Positions 24,731 to 33,814 of a stretch of DNA of 53,586 nt are shown one piece after another; the first letter of the stretch is position 1; each line of letters opens with the position of its first letter. The stretch covers positions 1 to 53,586 of the forward strand of contig CAKOSN010000010.1 in assembly GCA_934102255.1 (NCBI GenBank), in the 5' to 3' direction. The notes below the pieces were generated by a model. It saw only the letters and a list, made by a program, of their open reading frames with translations, did no database searches and was not told the DNA's origin. Source of the stretch: an uncultured Bacilli bacterium. Its GTDB lineage: Bacteria > Bacillota_I > Bacilli_A > RF39 > UBA660. The position numbers and the translations under genes are program-made.

Positions 24731-26778
24731 TGTCAAAATTAAAGGGTGCTTGGAAAACCATTAAAAATGTAATTAGTGTTGTGGCTTTAGTTTTTATTGG
24801 CACATTATTTTGTATTCTTTTGATAAATGCCTGGTTTTTAGGTGGTACTGGTAGTAATTCTAATAGTGAAAGTGTAGCCGACGGTTTTACTATTAGTGCT
24901 TATAAAGTTATTTTAGATGTTTATGAAAATAATCAAGTTGAAGTAACGGAAAATATTACTGTTGATTGGTACAATACTAATCATCATGGTATTTACAAAT
25001 TCATTCCAGAATGGTTAGAGTATACAGATAAATCTGGCAAAACGATTAAAAGAAAATCTTTAGTTGAAAATTTAGCTTCTAGTAGTGATTGTTACTTAGT
25101 TGATACAGTAAATCAAAAGAAAAGAATTCGTTTAGGCGATACTTATACTTATGTTAAAGAAGGTAAGAAAAGTTATTCAATATCTTATCTTTATGACATG
25201 GGTAAGGACCCTTATAAGGGGTTTGATGAGTTTATTTTTCATGCGTTTGGTGATTATTGGGGAACCCAAATTAAAAATGCTTCGATAGAAATTAGAATGC
25301 CTAAAGATATATCAGACTCAGAAATTAACTTTTTTGCTGATAAGTATCGTAAAACTAATATTAATAGTATGGTAAATTATTATGTTGTTGGTAATACGAT
25401 TATAGCTAATGTAAAAGATAGTTTGCCTTTATTTAAATCTTTAACAGTAGATATTGCACTTCCGGATAAGTATTTTACTGGTGGAAGCTATAATTATGGG
25501 ATTTTATCTTTTATTTTAATTGGATTTATTTGCTTTTTAACATATTTAACATATAAAAGTTGGCAAAAGTATGGTAAAGATTTTCCTAAGTATAGTCAAA
25601 CTATCGAATTTTATCCTCCAGATAACTTAAATGCTGCTGAGGTAGGTTATATTTATAATGAGGAGTATAGTAGAAAACAATCTGTTGCTTTAATAATAGA
25701 ACTGGCTAGTAAAGGTTATATTAAAATAAATGAACAAGGTGAAGATATTGAAATTATTAATCTTTATCCATTACCAAGGTTAGAAAAAAAAGATACTATT
25801 GTTCGCACAATTAAAATAAAAAAGTTAAAAGATGCTGATGATTCTTTGAGTAGAGAAAGTAAGTTAATGATGAAATATCTATTTAAGAAAATCCCTTTTA
25901 TAAAAAATGATGTAGTAGAAATAACAGATAGTATTGATAATTTCTTCAAAGTTAAAGATGAATTGTTAAATAATGGGTTTGTTGAAATTGTAAATGATAA
26001 TCTTTTAGATATAAGAAGACAAGAGGAAGAAAAAGTATTACAAGAAAAAAATTATGAAGAAATGAAACGTATCTATGAGACTGAAATTAGTAAATTAAAA
26101 CCTTTAAGTCTAATGGAAAAAATTATTTATGAGAGATTATTTGAAGATAGTGATGATATCATATTATCAGAACACTTAACTTTATATAAGGCTTTTGCGG
26201 AGGTTAATGCTAAACTTATATCAGAAATGGATGCTAAAGTTAATGACAGTACTGCTCGTAAAAAGTGGTTTAAGTCTGTTAGAATTAGTATTTTAAGTTT
26301 TATATTATTTTATCTTTCTTATAATGTGATTGAGGATTTAGACCCTAAATTGCAAATTTGTTATTTAATTGGTTTTATAGCCTGCATTGTTACTTTGTTC
26401 TTTACTATTTTTATGGAAAGAAAAACAGAATACGGTGAAAAAATAAAGCCACAGATTGAAGGATTTAGAGAGTTTCTTCTTAAGGCTGAAAAAGACCAGT
26501 TAGAGGATTTGGTTACCAAAAATCCGGAGTATTTTTATGATATTTTACCATTTACTTATGTTTTAGGAGTATCCAAAAAATGGATTAGTAAGTTTGAAAA
26601 TATCAAGATACCAGCAAAAGATATGGGAACCTTTAATTATAGTAGTGATCATGCTTTTTCAGCAATATCTAGTGGTGTTTACACTCCAAGTTCAAGTGGT
26701 TCTTCTAGTTCTGGGTGCGGTGGTGGTTCATCATCAGGTGGTGGATGTTCTTCTTGTGGCGGCGGTGGCTCATGGTAA
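24727..26778 (+). CDS. DUF2207 membrane protein with Gly/Ser/Cys tail (first copy)
   Basis: A 683-residue membrane protein. N-terminal membrane helix (about 13-37), an extracellular DUF2207 domain (ADGFTISAYKVILDVYENN, ITVDWYNTNHHGIYKFIPEW), a membrane helix at about 257-277, a cytoplasmic region (KYSQTIEFYPPDNLNAAEVGYIY) with a charged helical part, a hairpin of two helices at about 519-563, and a tail from residue about 650 made of Ser, Gly and three Cys, ending CSSCGGGGSW. The last nine bases contain the start codon of the radical SAM gene. It is a full-length paralogue of the protein encoded two genes downstream. The tail is a plausible substrate of the enzyme between them. Confidence 0.88.
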   Translation: MMSKLKGAWKTIKNVISVVALVFIGTLFCILLINAWFLGGTGSNSNSESVADGFTISAYKVILDVYENNQVEVTENITVDWYNTNHHGIYKFIPEWLEYTDKSGKTIKRKSLVENLASSSDCYLVDTVNQKKRIRLGDTYTYVKEGKKSYSISYLYDMGKDPYKGFDEFIFHAFGDYWGTQIKNASIEIRMPKDISDSEINFFADKYRKTNINSMVNYYVVGNTIIANVKDSLPLFKSLTVDIALPDKYFTGGSYNYGILSFILIGFICFLTYLTYKSWQKYGKDFPKYSQTIEFYPPDNLNAAEVGYIYNEEYSRKQSVALIIELASKGYIKINEQGEDIEIINLYPLPRLEKKDTIVRTIKIKKLKDADDSLSRESKLMMKYLFKKIPFIKNDVVEITDSIDNFFKVKDELLNNGFVEIVNDNLLDIRRQEEEKVLQEKNYEEMKRIYETEISKLKPLSLMEKIIYERLFEDSDDIILSEHLTLYKAFAEVNAKLISEMDAKVNDSTARKKWFKSVRISILSFILFYLSYNVIEDLDPKLQICYLIGFIACIVTLFFTIFMERKTEYGEKIKPQIEGFREFLLKAEKDQLEDLVTKNPEYFYDILPFTYVLGVSKKWISKFENIKIPAKDMGTFNYSSDHAFSAISSGVYTPSSSGSSSSGCGGGSSSGGGCSSCGGGGSW

Positions 26779-27764
26779 AAAGATTTGTTTTACAATGGCA
26801 TTTAAGTGAGACCTGTAATTTAAAGTGTCTTCATTGTTACCAAGAACATCACTGTCCGGTGCAGTTAGAATATGGTAAACTAATCATAATTTATAATCAG
26901 TTTAAAGATTTATTAAAAGTTTTAAATATGAAGGGACATATCAATTTAACTGGTGGTGAACCTCTTTGTAATCCTTATCTTTTTAAAATATTAGATTTAA
27001 TTAAAGAAGATAGTGATTTAATCACTTTTTCTTTACTTACTAATGGTACTTTAGTTACTCCAGAAATTGCTAAAAGATTAAAAAGTTATAATCCTTATTA
27101 TGTTCAAGTAAGTTTAGAAGGTGGTAAGAAAACTAATGATTATATAAGAGGTAAGGGTACTTATGAAAAAATTGCTAAAGGCATAATTAATTTAAAAAAG
27201 TATGATATTTATACTTCAATTTCTTTTACAGCTACTAACTTAAATTATAAAGAATTTCCTGAAGTTGTTAAATATGCTAGAAAGTATCATGTTGATAATG
27301 TCTGGTCAGATAGATATATTCCTTTAGGAGGCTCAGAAGATAAGAATTTAAGTCTTAATTATGAGGAGACAAGAGAGTATTTAGAAATAATGGCAATTGA
27401 GAGAAAAAAGTTAATAAGTAAGAAAAATAATCATACTTCGATATCGATGTATAGAGCTTTACAATTTCAGATGAATAATGATTTTGCTTATGGATGTACG
27501 GCAGGAGATACGCTTTTGACAGTAATGGAAAATGGTGATTTGGTTCCATGTAGAAGGATGCCAATCGTTGTTGGCAATTTATTTGAAAATGATATGTCTT
27601 CTTTATATTTTAATAGTCCTATTTTAAAGAATTTAAGAAAGAATACTATTCCTGATGAGTGCAGAGATTGTGAGGCCTCAGAAACTTGTCATGGAGGTTT
27701 AAAATGTTTAACTTATGCTTTATATAAAAATTTAAATCATAAAGATGTTGGCTGTAATGTTTAG
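26772..27764 (+). CDS. Radical SAM protein with SPASM domain
   Basis: A 330-residue radical SAM enzyme. Cys15, Cys19 and Cys22 in CNLKCLHC bind the 4Fe-4S cluster that cleaves S-adenosylmethionine; LTGGEPL is the SAM-binding GGE motif. The C-terminal SPASM domain has C-x12-G-x4-C, then C-x2-C-x5-C with CHGGLKC (a CX5C where CX3C is usual) and a final Cys near the end. SPASM enzymes typically modify peptides or proteins. ATG 26772 lies inside the last codons of the upstream gene (TCATGGTAA), so translation is coupled. The flanking genes both encode Cys-rich tails, which suggests the substrate; this is inference. Confidence 0.9.
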   Translation: MVKRFVLQWHLSETCNLKCLHCYQEHHCPVQLEYGKLIIIYNQFKDLLKVLNMKGHINLTGGEPLCNPYLFKILDLIKEDSDLITFSLLTNGTLVTPEIAKRLKSYNPYYVQVSLEGGKKTNDYIRGKGTYEKIAKGIINLKKYDIYTSISFTATNLNYKEFPEVVKYARKYHVDNVWSDRYIPLGGSEDKNLSLNYEETREYLEIMAIERKKLISKKNNHTSISMYRALQFQMNNDFAYGCTAGDTLLTVMENGDLVPCRRMPIVVGNLFENDMSSLYFNSPILKNLRKNTIPDECRDCEASETCHGGLKCLTYALYKNLNHKDVGCNV

Positions 27765-27779
27765 AAAAGAAGAGGAGTT

Positions 27780-29846
27780 ATGCGAATAAAAAGTAAAAAT
27801 ATAATAAAATTTATCTTAAAAGCTATTGGAATTATTTTAATAGTCATATGGGGTGTTATTATTATTGGTATTCCCATAATATTAACATCATCAGTAGGAG
27901 GCTCTGATACTACTACTAGTACGGCGGATGGTTTTACTATTGAAGAATATAAAGTATATTTAGATGTTTTAGAAAATAATAAGGTTAATGTAACTGAGGA
28001 TATTACGGTTGATTGGTATAATACTAATCATCATGGAATCCTTAAATTTATTCCGGAATGGTTAGAATATACAGATAAAAATGGTAATACGATTAAGAGA
28101 AAAGCTAATATTAAAGATTTGAAATCTAGTAGTGATACTTATTCGGTTGATACGGTAAATGGTAAAACTAGAATTAAGCTAGGTAATGTTAATTATTATG
28201 TTGATAGTGGCTTAAAAACTTATAGTATATCTTATCTTTATGATATGGGTAATGACCCATACAGAGGTTTTGATGAATTTATTTTTCATACTTTTGGTGA
28301 TTATTGGGGCACATCCATTAAAAATGCTTCGATAGAGGTTAAAATGCCTAAGTCTATTGAAGGGATGAATATTAATTTCTTTACAGATAAATATCGTAAA
28401 AATAATGTTAATAATATGGTAAATTATCAGGTAAAGGATAACACTTTATATGTGAAAGTTAATGGTTCTTTAAATAGTTCTTTAACAGTTGATATTGAAC
28501 TTCCTAACCATTATTTTAAGGGAGGTTCCTATACTTATGGCTTTGGTTCTTTAATCTTTCTAGGAGCAGTCTTTGCTTTAACTTTTTATACTTACTTAAA
28601 ATGGAAAAAATATGGTAAAGATTATCCTAAGCAACCAGAAACTGTTGAAATTTATCCACCAGATAACTTAAATGCGGCCCAGATTGGGTATGTCTATGGA
28701 ACTTCTAATTCAAAGTTGGTTATTGGTTTGATAGTTGAACTGGCTAGTAAAGGTTATATTAAAATAAATGAATTAAATGATGAAGAAGAAAATATTGAGA
28801 TAATAAATCTTTATCCTAAACCAGTTGAACCGGAAGCTAGTGGAATTGTAAGTAAAAGAACTATTCAGATTAAAAAATTAAAAAAGTATGATAAAACTTT
28901 AAGTAAAAATGCTATTGTAATGATGAAATATTTATTTAAAAAAGGTGATACAAAAGATTTAAGAGCTAATATAGATGCTTTCTTTAAAGTTAGAGATGAA
29001 TTAGAAAAAGGTAGCTTTATTGAAGTAGTTAGTGATAATGAGACTGAAAGAGAAAAAGAAATTTTAACGGCTAAGAAAGAATATCTTCTAAAAAAACATG
29101 AGTATGATACTAAGTTAAAAGAACGTAATGAACTTGTTAGTAAATTAAAACCTTTATCAGAAATGGAAGAGTTAGTTTATAATAAGTTATTTGAAAGTGA
29201 AGATGATATAATTTTAAGTGAGCATAAGACTTTGTATCAGGCTTTTAATAGTATATATTCTATTCTTAAATCAGATATGAAACCTCTTATTGAAGATAAT
29301 AATTTAAATAGAACTATTAATTCTATTGCCGTTTGTATTGGTAATTTTATTATTCTTATTTTCAGTTATTTTGTTATTGAAGATATGGACCCTAAGTTAT
29401 CATTTTTATATTTTCTAGGACTTATTTGTTGCTTTGTTACGGTTTTCTTTACCATTATTATGGATAGAAAGACAGCGTATGGTGAGACACTAGAAGCAAA
29501 AGTACAAGGTTTTCGTGATTATCTATCATTAGTAGAAAAAGACCAATTAGAAAGTATGGTTTCTAAAAATCCAACATATTTTTATGATATTTTACCATTT
29601 ACTTATGTTTTAGGAATATCAAAAAAATGGATTAGTAAGTTTGAAAATATTAAGATGCCTGAAATAGATATGGGAAACTTTAACTACGGAAGCGATGCTT
29701 TTTACTCTTCATTTGCTAGTGATATTTATTATCCTGTTAGTACTGGCGGTGGTTCATCATCTGGTGGTGGGTGTTCATCGTGTGGTGGCGGCTGTTCATC
29801 TTGTGGGGGAGGTTGCTCTTCCTGCGGTGGCGGTGGCTCTTGGTAG
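27780..29846 (+). CDS. DUF2207 membrane protein with triple CSSC tail (second copy)
   Basis: A 688-residue paralogue of the first DUF2207 protein with the same order: N-terminal membrane helix, DUF2207 domain (ADGFTIEEYKVYLDVLENN, ITVDWYNTNHHGILKFIPEW), central helix, cytoplasmic part, two-helix hairpin, and a tail from about residue 656. The tail has six cysteines in three CSSC motifs separated by GGG, again ending GGGGSW. The three CSSC units use different synonymous codons (TGT/TGC, TCA/TCT/TCC/TCG), so they are not a fresh slippage product. GAGGAG lies upstream of the ATG. It closes the operon and is followed by a strong terminator. Confidence 0.88.
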   Translation: MRIKSKNIIKFILKAIGIILIVIWGVIIIGIPIILTSSVGGSDTTTSTADGFTIEEYKVYLDVLENNKVNVTEDITVDWYNTNHHGILKFIPEWLEYTDKNGNTIKRKANIKDLKSSSDTYSVDTVNGKTRIKLGNVNYYVDSGLKTYSISYLYDMGNDPYRGFDEFIFHTFGDYWGTSIKNASIEVKMPKSIEGMNINFFTDKYRKNNVNNMVNYQVKDNTLYVKVNGSLNSSLTVDIELPNHYFKGGSYTYGFGSLIFLGAVFALTFYTYLKWKKYGKDYPKQPETVEIYPPDNLNAAQIGYVYGTSNSKLVIGLIVELASKGYIKINELNDEEENIEIINLYPKPVEPEASGIVSKRTIQIKKLKKYDKTLSKNAIVMMKYLFKKGDTKDLRANIDAFFKVRDELEKGSFIEVVSDNETEREKEILTAKKEYLLKKHEYDTKLKERNELVSKLKPLSEMEELVYNKLFESEDDIILSEHKTLYQAFNSIYSILKSDMKPLIEDNNLNRTINSIAVCIGNFIILIFSYFVIEDMDPKLSFLYFLGLICCFVTVFFTIIMDRKTAYGETLEAKVQGFRDYLSLVEKDQLESMVSKNPTYFYDILPFTYVLGISKKWISKFENIKMPEIDMGNFNYGSDAFYSSFASDIYYPVSTGGGSSSGGGCSSCGGGCSSCGGGCSSCGGGGSW

Positions 29847-30189
29847 GGTCTTCCTTATTAGTAAAAAAGATTATGATATTATAAAGTTAAAAAGTTTTTC
29901 CAATGTGCTGGAAAGACTTTTTAAAATTGATTTTTTTTCCAATGCATCAAAAAAATTTGAAAAGTATAAATTCTTATATGAAATAAATTAAGGAAGTTCT
30001 AATAGTTGATCGTAACGAATTTAAAATGGTTTTTGTTATTTTTTAATTTGGTATATCTATATAACTTATACTAACTTATATAATTATTTTCATTATTTGT
30101 ATAGAGATAATAAATTAAAAACAATCTAATGTCAATAGACACATTTTTACTAAAAAACGTTATAAATTCATAATAAATTAGGAAAGTCG
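29847..30189. other. 343-bp intergenic region after the DUF2207 operon
   Basis: Holds the operon terminator at 29889-29938, then about 250 bases of very AT-rich sequence with no supported gene. A frame overlapping the Cys tail stays open to 29991 but has no ribosome site and an implausible composition in its first half. Confidence 0.5.
29889..29938 (+). terminator. Strong terminator of the lemA-DUF2207-radical SAM operon
   Basis: A 14-bp stem (arms AAAAAGTTTTTCCA and TGGAAAGACTTTTT, one wobble) with loop ATGTGC at 29903-29908, followed by an eight-T run at 29931. Confidence 0.85.
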
Positions 30190-30198
30190 TGCTATAAT
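30190..30198 (+). promoter_or_regulatory. Extended -10 box of the wall-precursor operon
   Basis: TGCTATAAT, a TGn-extended consensus -10, 19 bases before the start codon at 30218, with GAGGTGG between. Confidence 0.65.
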
Positions 30199-30217
30199 TA
30201 ATTGAGGTGGAAATTTT

Positions 30218-30967
30218 ATGGAAATAGTAGTTGATAATAAACATATTTTTTATGACCAATTAGGACTCGGTTCTAAAGATATAGTGATGCTTCATGGTTG
30301 GGGACAGAACATGGAAATGATGCGACCTTTGGCTATTAAGTTATTAAATGATAAAAATATTAAAAATAACTATCGTATTACCATTTTAGATTTACCAGGA
30401 TTTGGAGCATCTAGTGAGCCAGATATGGATACAGATGTATTTAGCTATACTAAGTTAATTGAAGATTTTTTAATTGCTTTAAAAATAAGTAAGCCTATTA
30501 TGTTAGGTCATTCTTTTGGCGGAAGATTATCGATTATTTATAGTAGTCGTAACGAAACAGAAAAAGTAATTTTATTCGGGGCGCCTTGCATAAGGGAATA
30601 TAAGCCAACATTTAAAGAAAAAGTTTTAAAAAGTTTAAAAAAAATACCTTTTACAAAAGATTTAGTCGAACTTGCTAAACAATATATTGGTTCTACGGAT
30701 TATAAAAATGCCAGTCCAGTAATGCGAAGTGTTTTAGTTAATACTATTAATCAAGATTTAAGTGAATGTGCTAAGAAAATAACAGCACCAACTCTGCTTG
30801 TTTGGGGGTCTTTAGATACAGCAGCGCCTATAGAACAAGCAAGAAAATTAGAAAAAATCTTAAAAGACGGAGCTTTAATAGAAATTCCAGGAGCAACCCA
30901 TTATGCTTATTTAGAACGAATTGATTATATAACTAATATTTTAATAAATTTCTTAGGAGGAAAGTAG
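30218..30967 (+). CDS. Alpha/beta hydrolase
   Basis: A 249-residue alpha/beta hydrolase with a complete triad: nucleophile elbow GHSFGG (Ser at about 98), aspartate in LLVWGSLDTAAP, and histidine in PGATHYAYLE. MLHGWGQN provides the oxyanion loop. No signal peptide, so cytoplasmic. GAGGTGG precedes the start. It is immediately followed (one base) by the murF-like gene, and the GGAGGAAAG that serves murF lies at its own 3' end, so it belongs to the wall-precursor operon. The substrate is unknown; an acyl or peptide ester is plausible. Confidence 0.8.
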   Translation: MEIVVDNKHIFYDQLGLGSKDIVMLHGWGQNMEMMRPLAIKLLNDKNIKNNYRITILDLPGFGASSEPDMDTDVFSYTKLIEDFLIALKISKPIMLGHSFGGRLSIIYSSRNETEKVILFGAPCIREYKPTFKEKVLKSLKKIPFTKDLVELAKQYIGSTDYKNASPVMRSVLVNTINQDLSECAKKITAPTLLVWGSLDTAAPIEQARKLEKILKDGALIEIPGATHYAYLERIDYITNILINFLGGK

Positions 30968-30968
30968 A

Positions 30969-32570
30969 ATGACATTATTAATAAATGTTTTAATATTTTT
31001 AATTATATTTTATAGTGTAACAGTTAAGTCAAGAAAATCACTTCATATGTTACAACAAAACTTATATAACGAAAATAATCGTTATTTAAAGTGGTTAAAA
31101 CAAAATAGAAAGGTTGCTTTAAAACATTATGATTTAATAGGCTTACTTTTATCAGTAATTGCTTTATTTACCGGTAATTTCTTAGGCAAAGTTTTACTTA
31201 TTATCAGTGCTTTCATTTATTTATTTGATAGTGAAGTAATAAAGTATTCTATAATGGTCGAAAAAGCTAAAAAACCACTTGTTAAGACTGCACGTGTTAA
31301 AAGACAAATTACTACTCTTTATATATTGAATTTAATACCTTTGGTACTTTATTTAATATTTAATAGTAATGTCAGAGTATTATTTGTTCTTGCATCCTTA
31401 ATGCTTGTTTTAAATTATTATATGGTTTATTTAGTAAAGTTAATTAATGACCCGATTGAAAAAGGCATATATAAGAAATTCTGGAATATGGCAGAAAATA
31501 AACTTGCTTCTTATAATGATTTAAAAGTTATTGGGATTACGGGTTCTTATGGAAAAACTAGTAGTAAGAATATTTTAAACGAAATATTATCAATGGATTA
31601 TATTTCCCATCCAACACCTAAAAACTTTAATACTGATGTTGGTCTTATGACTACTATTAATAATGATTTAACAAAGTTTGATGAAATATTTATTGCGGAA
31701 ATGGGGGCTTATAAGGTAGGAAGAATTAAGAATGCTTGTAATTTAGTTCATCCTAAGTATGGTCTTCTTACAACGATTGGTAAGGCGCATTTAGAAACTT
31801 TTGGTAGTCAAGAAAATATTATTAAAACAAAGTTTGAGCTTATTGAAAATTTACCTAGCGACGGTATTGCTTTTCTAAACATGGATGATCAATTACAAGT
31901 TAACTATGATTTACAAAATAAGGTAAGAGTTGTATGGTATGCCGTTAATAATAAAAAGGCTGACTTCTATTGTTTAGATACTAAGTGTAGTGATAAAGGT
32001 TCAACTTTTAAGATTTTCTTTAAGAGTGAAAATAAGACTTATGATTTTCAAACTAGACTTTTAGGTCGTCATAATATTTCAAATATTGTTTCGGCAGTAG
32101 CGGTTGGTTATGAGTTTGGTATTTCTATTCCTAAATTACAAGCTGCTGTTAGTAAGATTAAACCAATCGAACATCGTCTAGAACTCAAAAAAATTGGTAA
32201 TATGTATCAAATAGATGATGCATATAATTCTAATCCAGTAGGTGCTAAAGTGGCTTTAGAAGTTCTTGGAATGATGCCAGGAGATAAAGTTGTAGTAACA
32301 CCAGGTATGGTTGAACTTGGATCTGAAGAAGAAAAGTATAATAAAGAATTTGGTGAAGAAATAAGTGCTGTTGCTGATTATGTTATTTTGGTCGGTGAAA
32401 AACAAACAAAGCCAATTTACGAAGGTTTAATGGCTAAAAAGTATGATAAAGATAGAATAATTATTACTAATGATGTTAGACAAACTTATATATTAGTTAA
32501 TAAGCTAAAGGGTAAAAAGGACATCTATGCTTTATATGAAAATGATTTACCAGATACTTATAATGAGTAG
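30969..32570 (+). CDS. murF: MurF-like Mur ligase with N-terminal membrane domain
   Basis: A 533-residue Mur ligase, assigned as UDP-MurNAc-tripeptide:D-Ala-D-Ala ligase because ddl follows. Residues 1-165 hold about five hydrophobic segments (for example LLINVLIFLIIFYSV and LFVLASLMLVLNYYMVYLV), absent from ordinary 450-residue MurF. Then come the P-loop GITGSYGKTSSKN (about 191-203), FNTDVGLMTTI, IAEMGAYKVGRIK, the HNISN hinge and the C-terminal domain with DDAYNSNPVGA. The start has AGGAGG upstream. Membrane tethering would place the last cytoplasmic precursor step next to MraY; this is inferred. Confidence 0.85.
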   Translation: MTLLINVLIFLIIFYSVTVKSRKSLHMLQQNLYNENNRYLKWLKQNRKVALKHYDLIGLLLSVIALFTGNFLGKVLLIISAFIYLFDSEVIKYSIMVEKAKKPLVKTARVKRQITTLYILNLIPLVLYLIFNSNVRVLFVLASLMLVLNYYMVYLVKLINDPIEKGIYKKFWNMAENKLASYNDLKVIGITGSYGKTSSKNILNEILSMDYISHPTPKNFNTDVGLMTTINNDLTKFDEIFIAEMGAYKVGRIKNACNLVHPKYGLLTTIGKAHLETFGSQENIIKTKFELIENLPSDGIAFLNMDDQLQVNYDLQNKVRVVWYAVNNKKADFYCLDTKCSDKGSTFKIFFKSENKTYDFQTRLLGRHNISNIVSAVAVGYEFGISIPKLQAAVSKIKPIEHRLELKKIGNMYQIDDAYNSNPVGAKVALEVLGMMPGDKVVVTPGMVELGSEEEKYNKEFGEEISAVADYVILVGEKQTKPIYEGLMAKKYDKDRIIITNDVRQTYILVNKLKGKKDIYALYENDLPDTYNE

Positions 32571-32607
32571 TAAATAGAAAAAATGGTTGTGAAAGAAGGA
32601 AAAAACT

Positions 32608-33807
32608 ATGAATATGAAAATTAAATTAGGTGTAATTTTTGGTGGTGTATCAGTTGAACATGAGGTAAGCGTTATATCAGCTGTTCAAGCTATGCAAGCT
32701 ATAGATAAGGAAAAGTATGATGTTATTCCTATTTATATAACTAAAGATAGAGAGTGGTATACCGGTGAAATCTTAAAAGATATGGATACTTATACAGATA
32801 TGGATTTACTTAAGAGATATACTAGTAATGTGTCTTTAATTAATAAAAAAGGTAAATTTTATTTACAAAGTAAGGGCTTAATTAAGAAAATAGTTACTGA
32901 ACTTGATTTAGTATTACCTGTTTGTCATGGTACTAATATGGAAGACGGTACATTACAAGGTTATTTACAAACAGTTGGTATTCCTTATTGCGAATCAGAT
33001 GTCGCCGCATCTAGCGTTGCTCAAGATAAAGTAACGCAAAAATTAGTTTTCCAAAGTAAAGGTTTACCAATGACCGCATTTACTTGGTTTTATGATGTAG
33101 ATTATAGTGAATCTCAAGATGAAATTTTAAAAGAATGTGCTAAGTTAAAATATCCGTTAATTGTAAAACCAGCTACTTTAGGTAGTTCTGTTGGTATAAA
33201 TTTTGCTAAAAATGAAGAAGAATTAAAGAGTGCTATTGAAGAATCTATCTCATATGATAAGAAAATCTTAGTTGAACATGCTGTTGAAAACTTAAGTGAA
33301 GTTAATATTTCAGTTTTAGGTGATTATAAATATCAAGAAGTATCTTGTATTGAAGAAGTAACTACTGTACATCACTTACTAACTTATGCTGATAAATATA
33401 TTGGCAATGCCAAAGATAAACCAAGTAAGGGTATGGCTACTCTTGGACGTAAAGTACCTGCTAAATTAGAAAAGAAAATGCAAAATGAAGTCGAAGATGT
33501 GGCTGTTAAAGCTTTCAAAGCTGTTGGCTTATCTGGAGTTTGTCGTATTGATTTCTTAATCGATAAAGATGACAATAAGGTTTACATTAATGAAATAAAT
33601 TCTATTCCTGGTTCACTATCATTTTATTTGTGGGAACCTAAAGGTAAAAAATATCGTGAATTACTAGAAGAAATTATTAAAATTGGTATTAAAAATTATC
33701 AAGATAATAGTAATAAAGTTCATTCTTTTGAATCAAATATTTTAGAAGGCTATAAAAATGCTGGCGCTAAAGGTGGTAAATTTGGCGTAAAGGGAAGCAA
33801 GTTTTAG
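32608..33807 (+). CDS. ddl: D-alanine-D-alanine ligase
   Basis: A 399-residue ATP-grasp enzyme joining two D-alanines for peptidoglycan. Motifs: FGGVSVEHEVSVISA at the N-terminus, CHGTNMEDGTLQGYL, the ATP-binding KPATLGSSVGI, and INEINSIPGSLS carrying the metal-binding Glu/Asn (relatives have NTxPG). AAGGA lies seven bases upstream. The family is usually 305-365 residues; here a C-terminal extension of about 30 residues ends in a Gly/Lys-rich tail (NAGAKGGKFGVKGSKF). It sits between murF and a prepilin gene in one operon. Confidence 0.95.
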   Translation: MNMKIKLGVIFGGVSVEHEVSVISAVQAMQAIDKEKYDVIPIYITKDREWYTGEILKDMDTYTDMDLLKRYTSNVSLINKKGKFYLQSKGLIKKIVTELDLVLPVCHGTNMEDGTLQGYLQTVGIPYCESDVAASSVAQDKVTQKLVFQSKGLPMTAFTWFYDVDYSESQDEILKECAKLKYPLIVKPATLGSSVGINFAKNEEELKSAIEESISYDKKILVEHAVENLSEVNISVLGDYKYQEVSCIEEVTTVHHLLTYADKYIGNAKDKPSKGMATLGRKVPAKLEKKMQNEVEDVAVKAFKAVGLSGVCRIDFLIDKDDNKVYINEINSIPGSLSFYLWEPKGKKYRELLEEIIKIGIKNYQDNSNKVHSFESNILEGYKNAGAKGGKFGVKGSKF

Positions 33808-33814
33808 GTGAGTT

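Noticed and set aside
26594..26809. Open frame overlapping the end of the first DUF2207 gene
   Set aside because: Val-rich low-complexity product from an off-frame reading of the Gly/Ser/Cys tail; the radical SAM start at 26772 is in another frame.
29695..29991. Open frame overlapping the Cys tail of the second DUF2207 protein and continuing past its stop
   Set aside because: The first half is an off-frame reading of Gly/Cys/Ser codons (V/H-rich low complexity), there is no ribosome site, and the second half runs through the operon terminator.
30071..30259. Minus-strand frame before the hydrolase gene
   Set aside because: AT-driven Tyr/Ile/Phe-rich product overlapping the promoter and start of a real gene.
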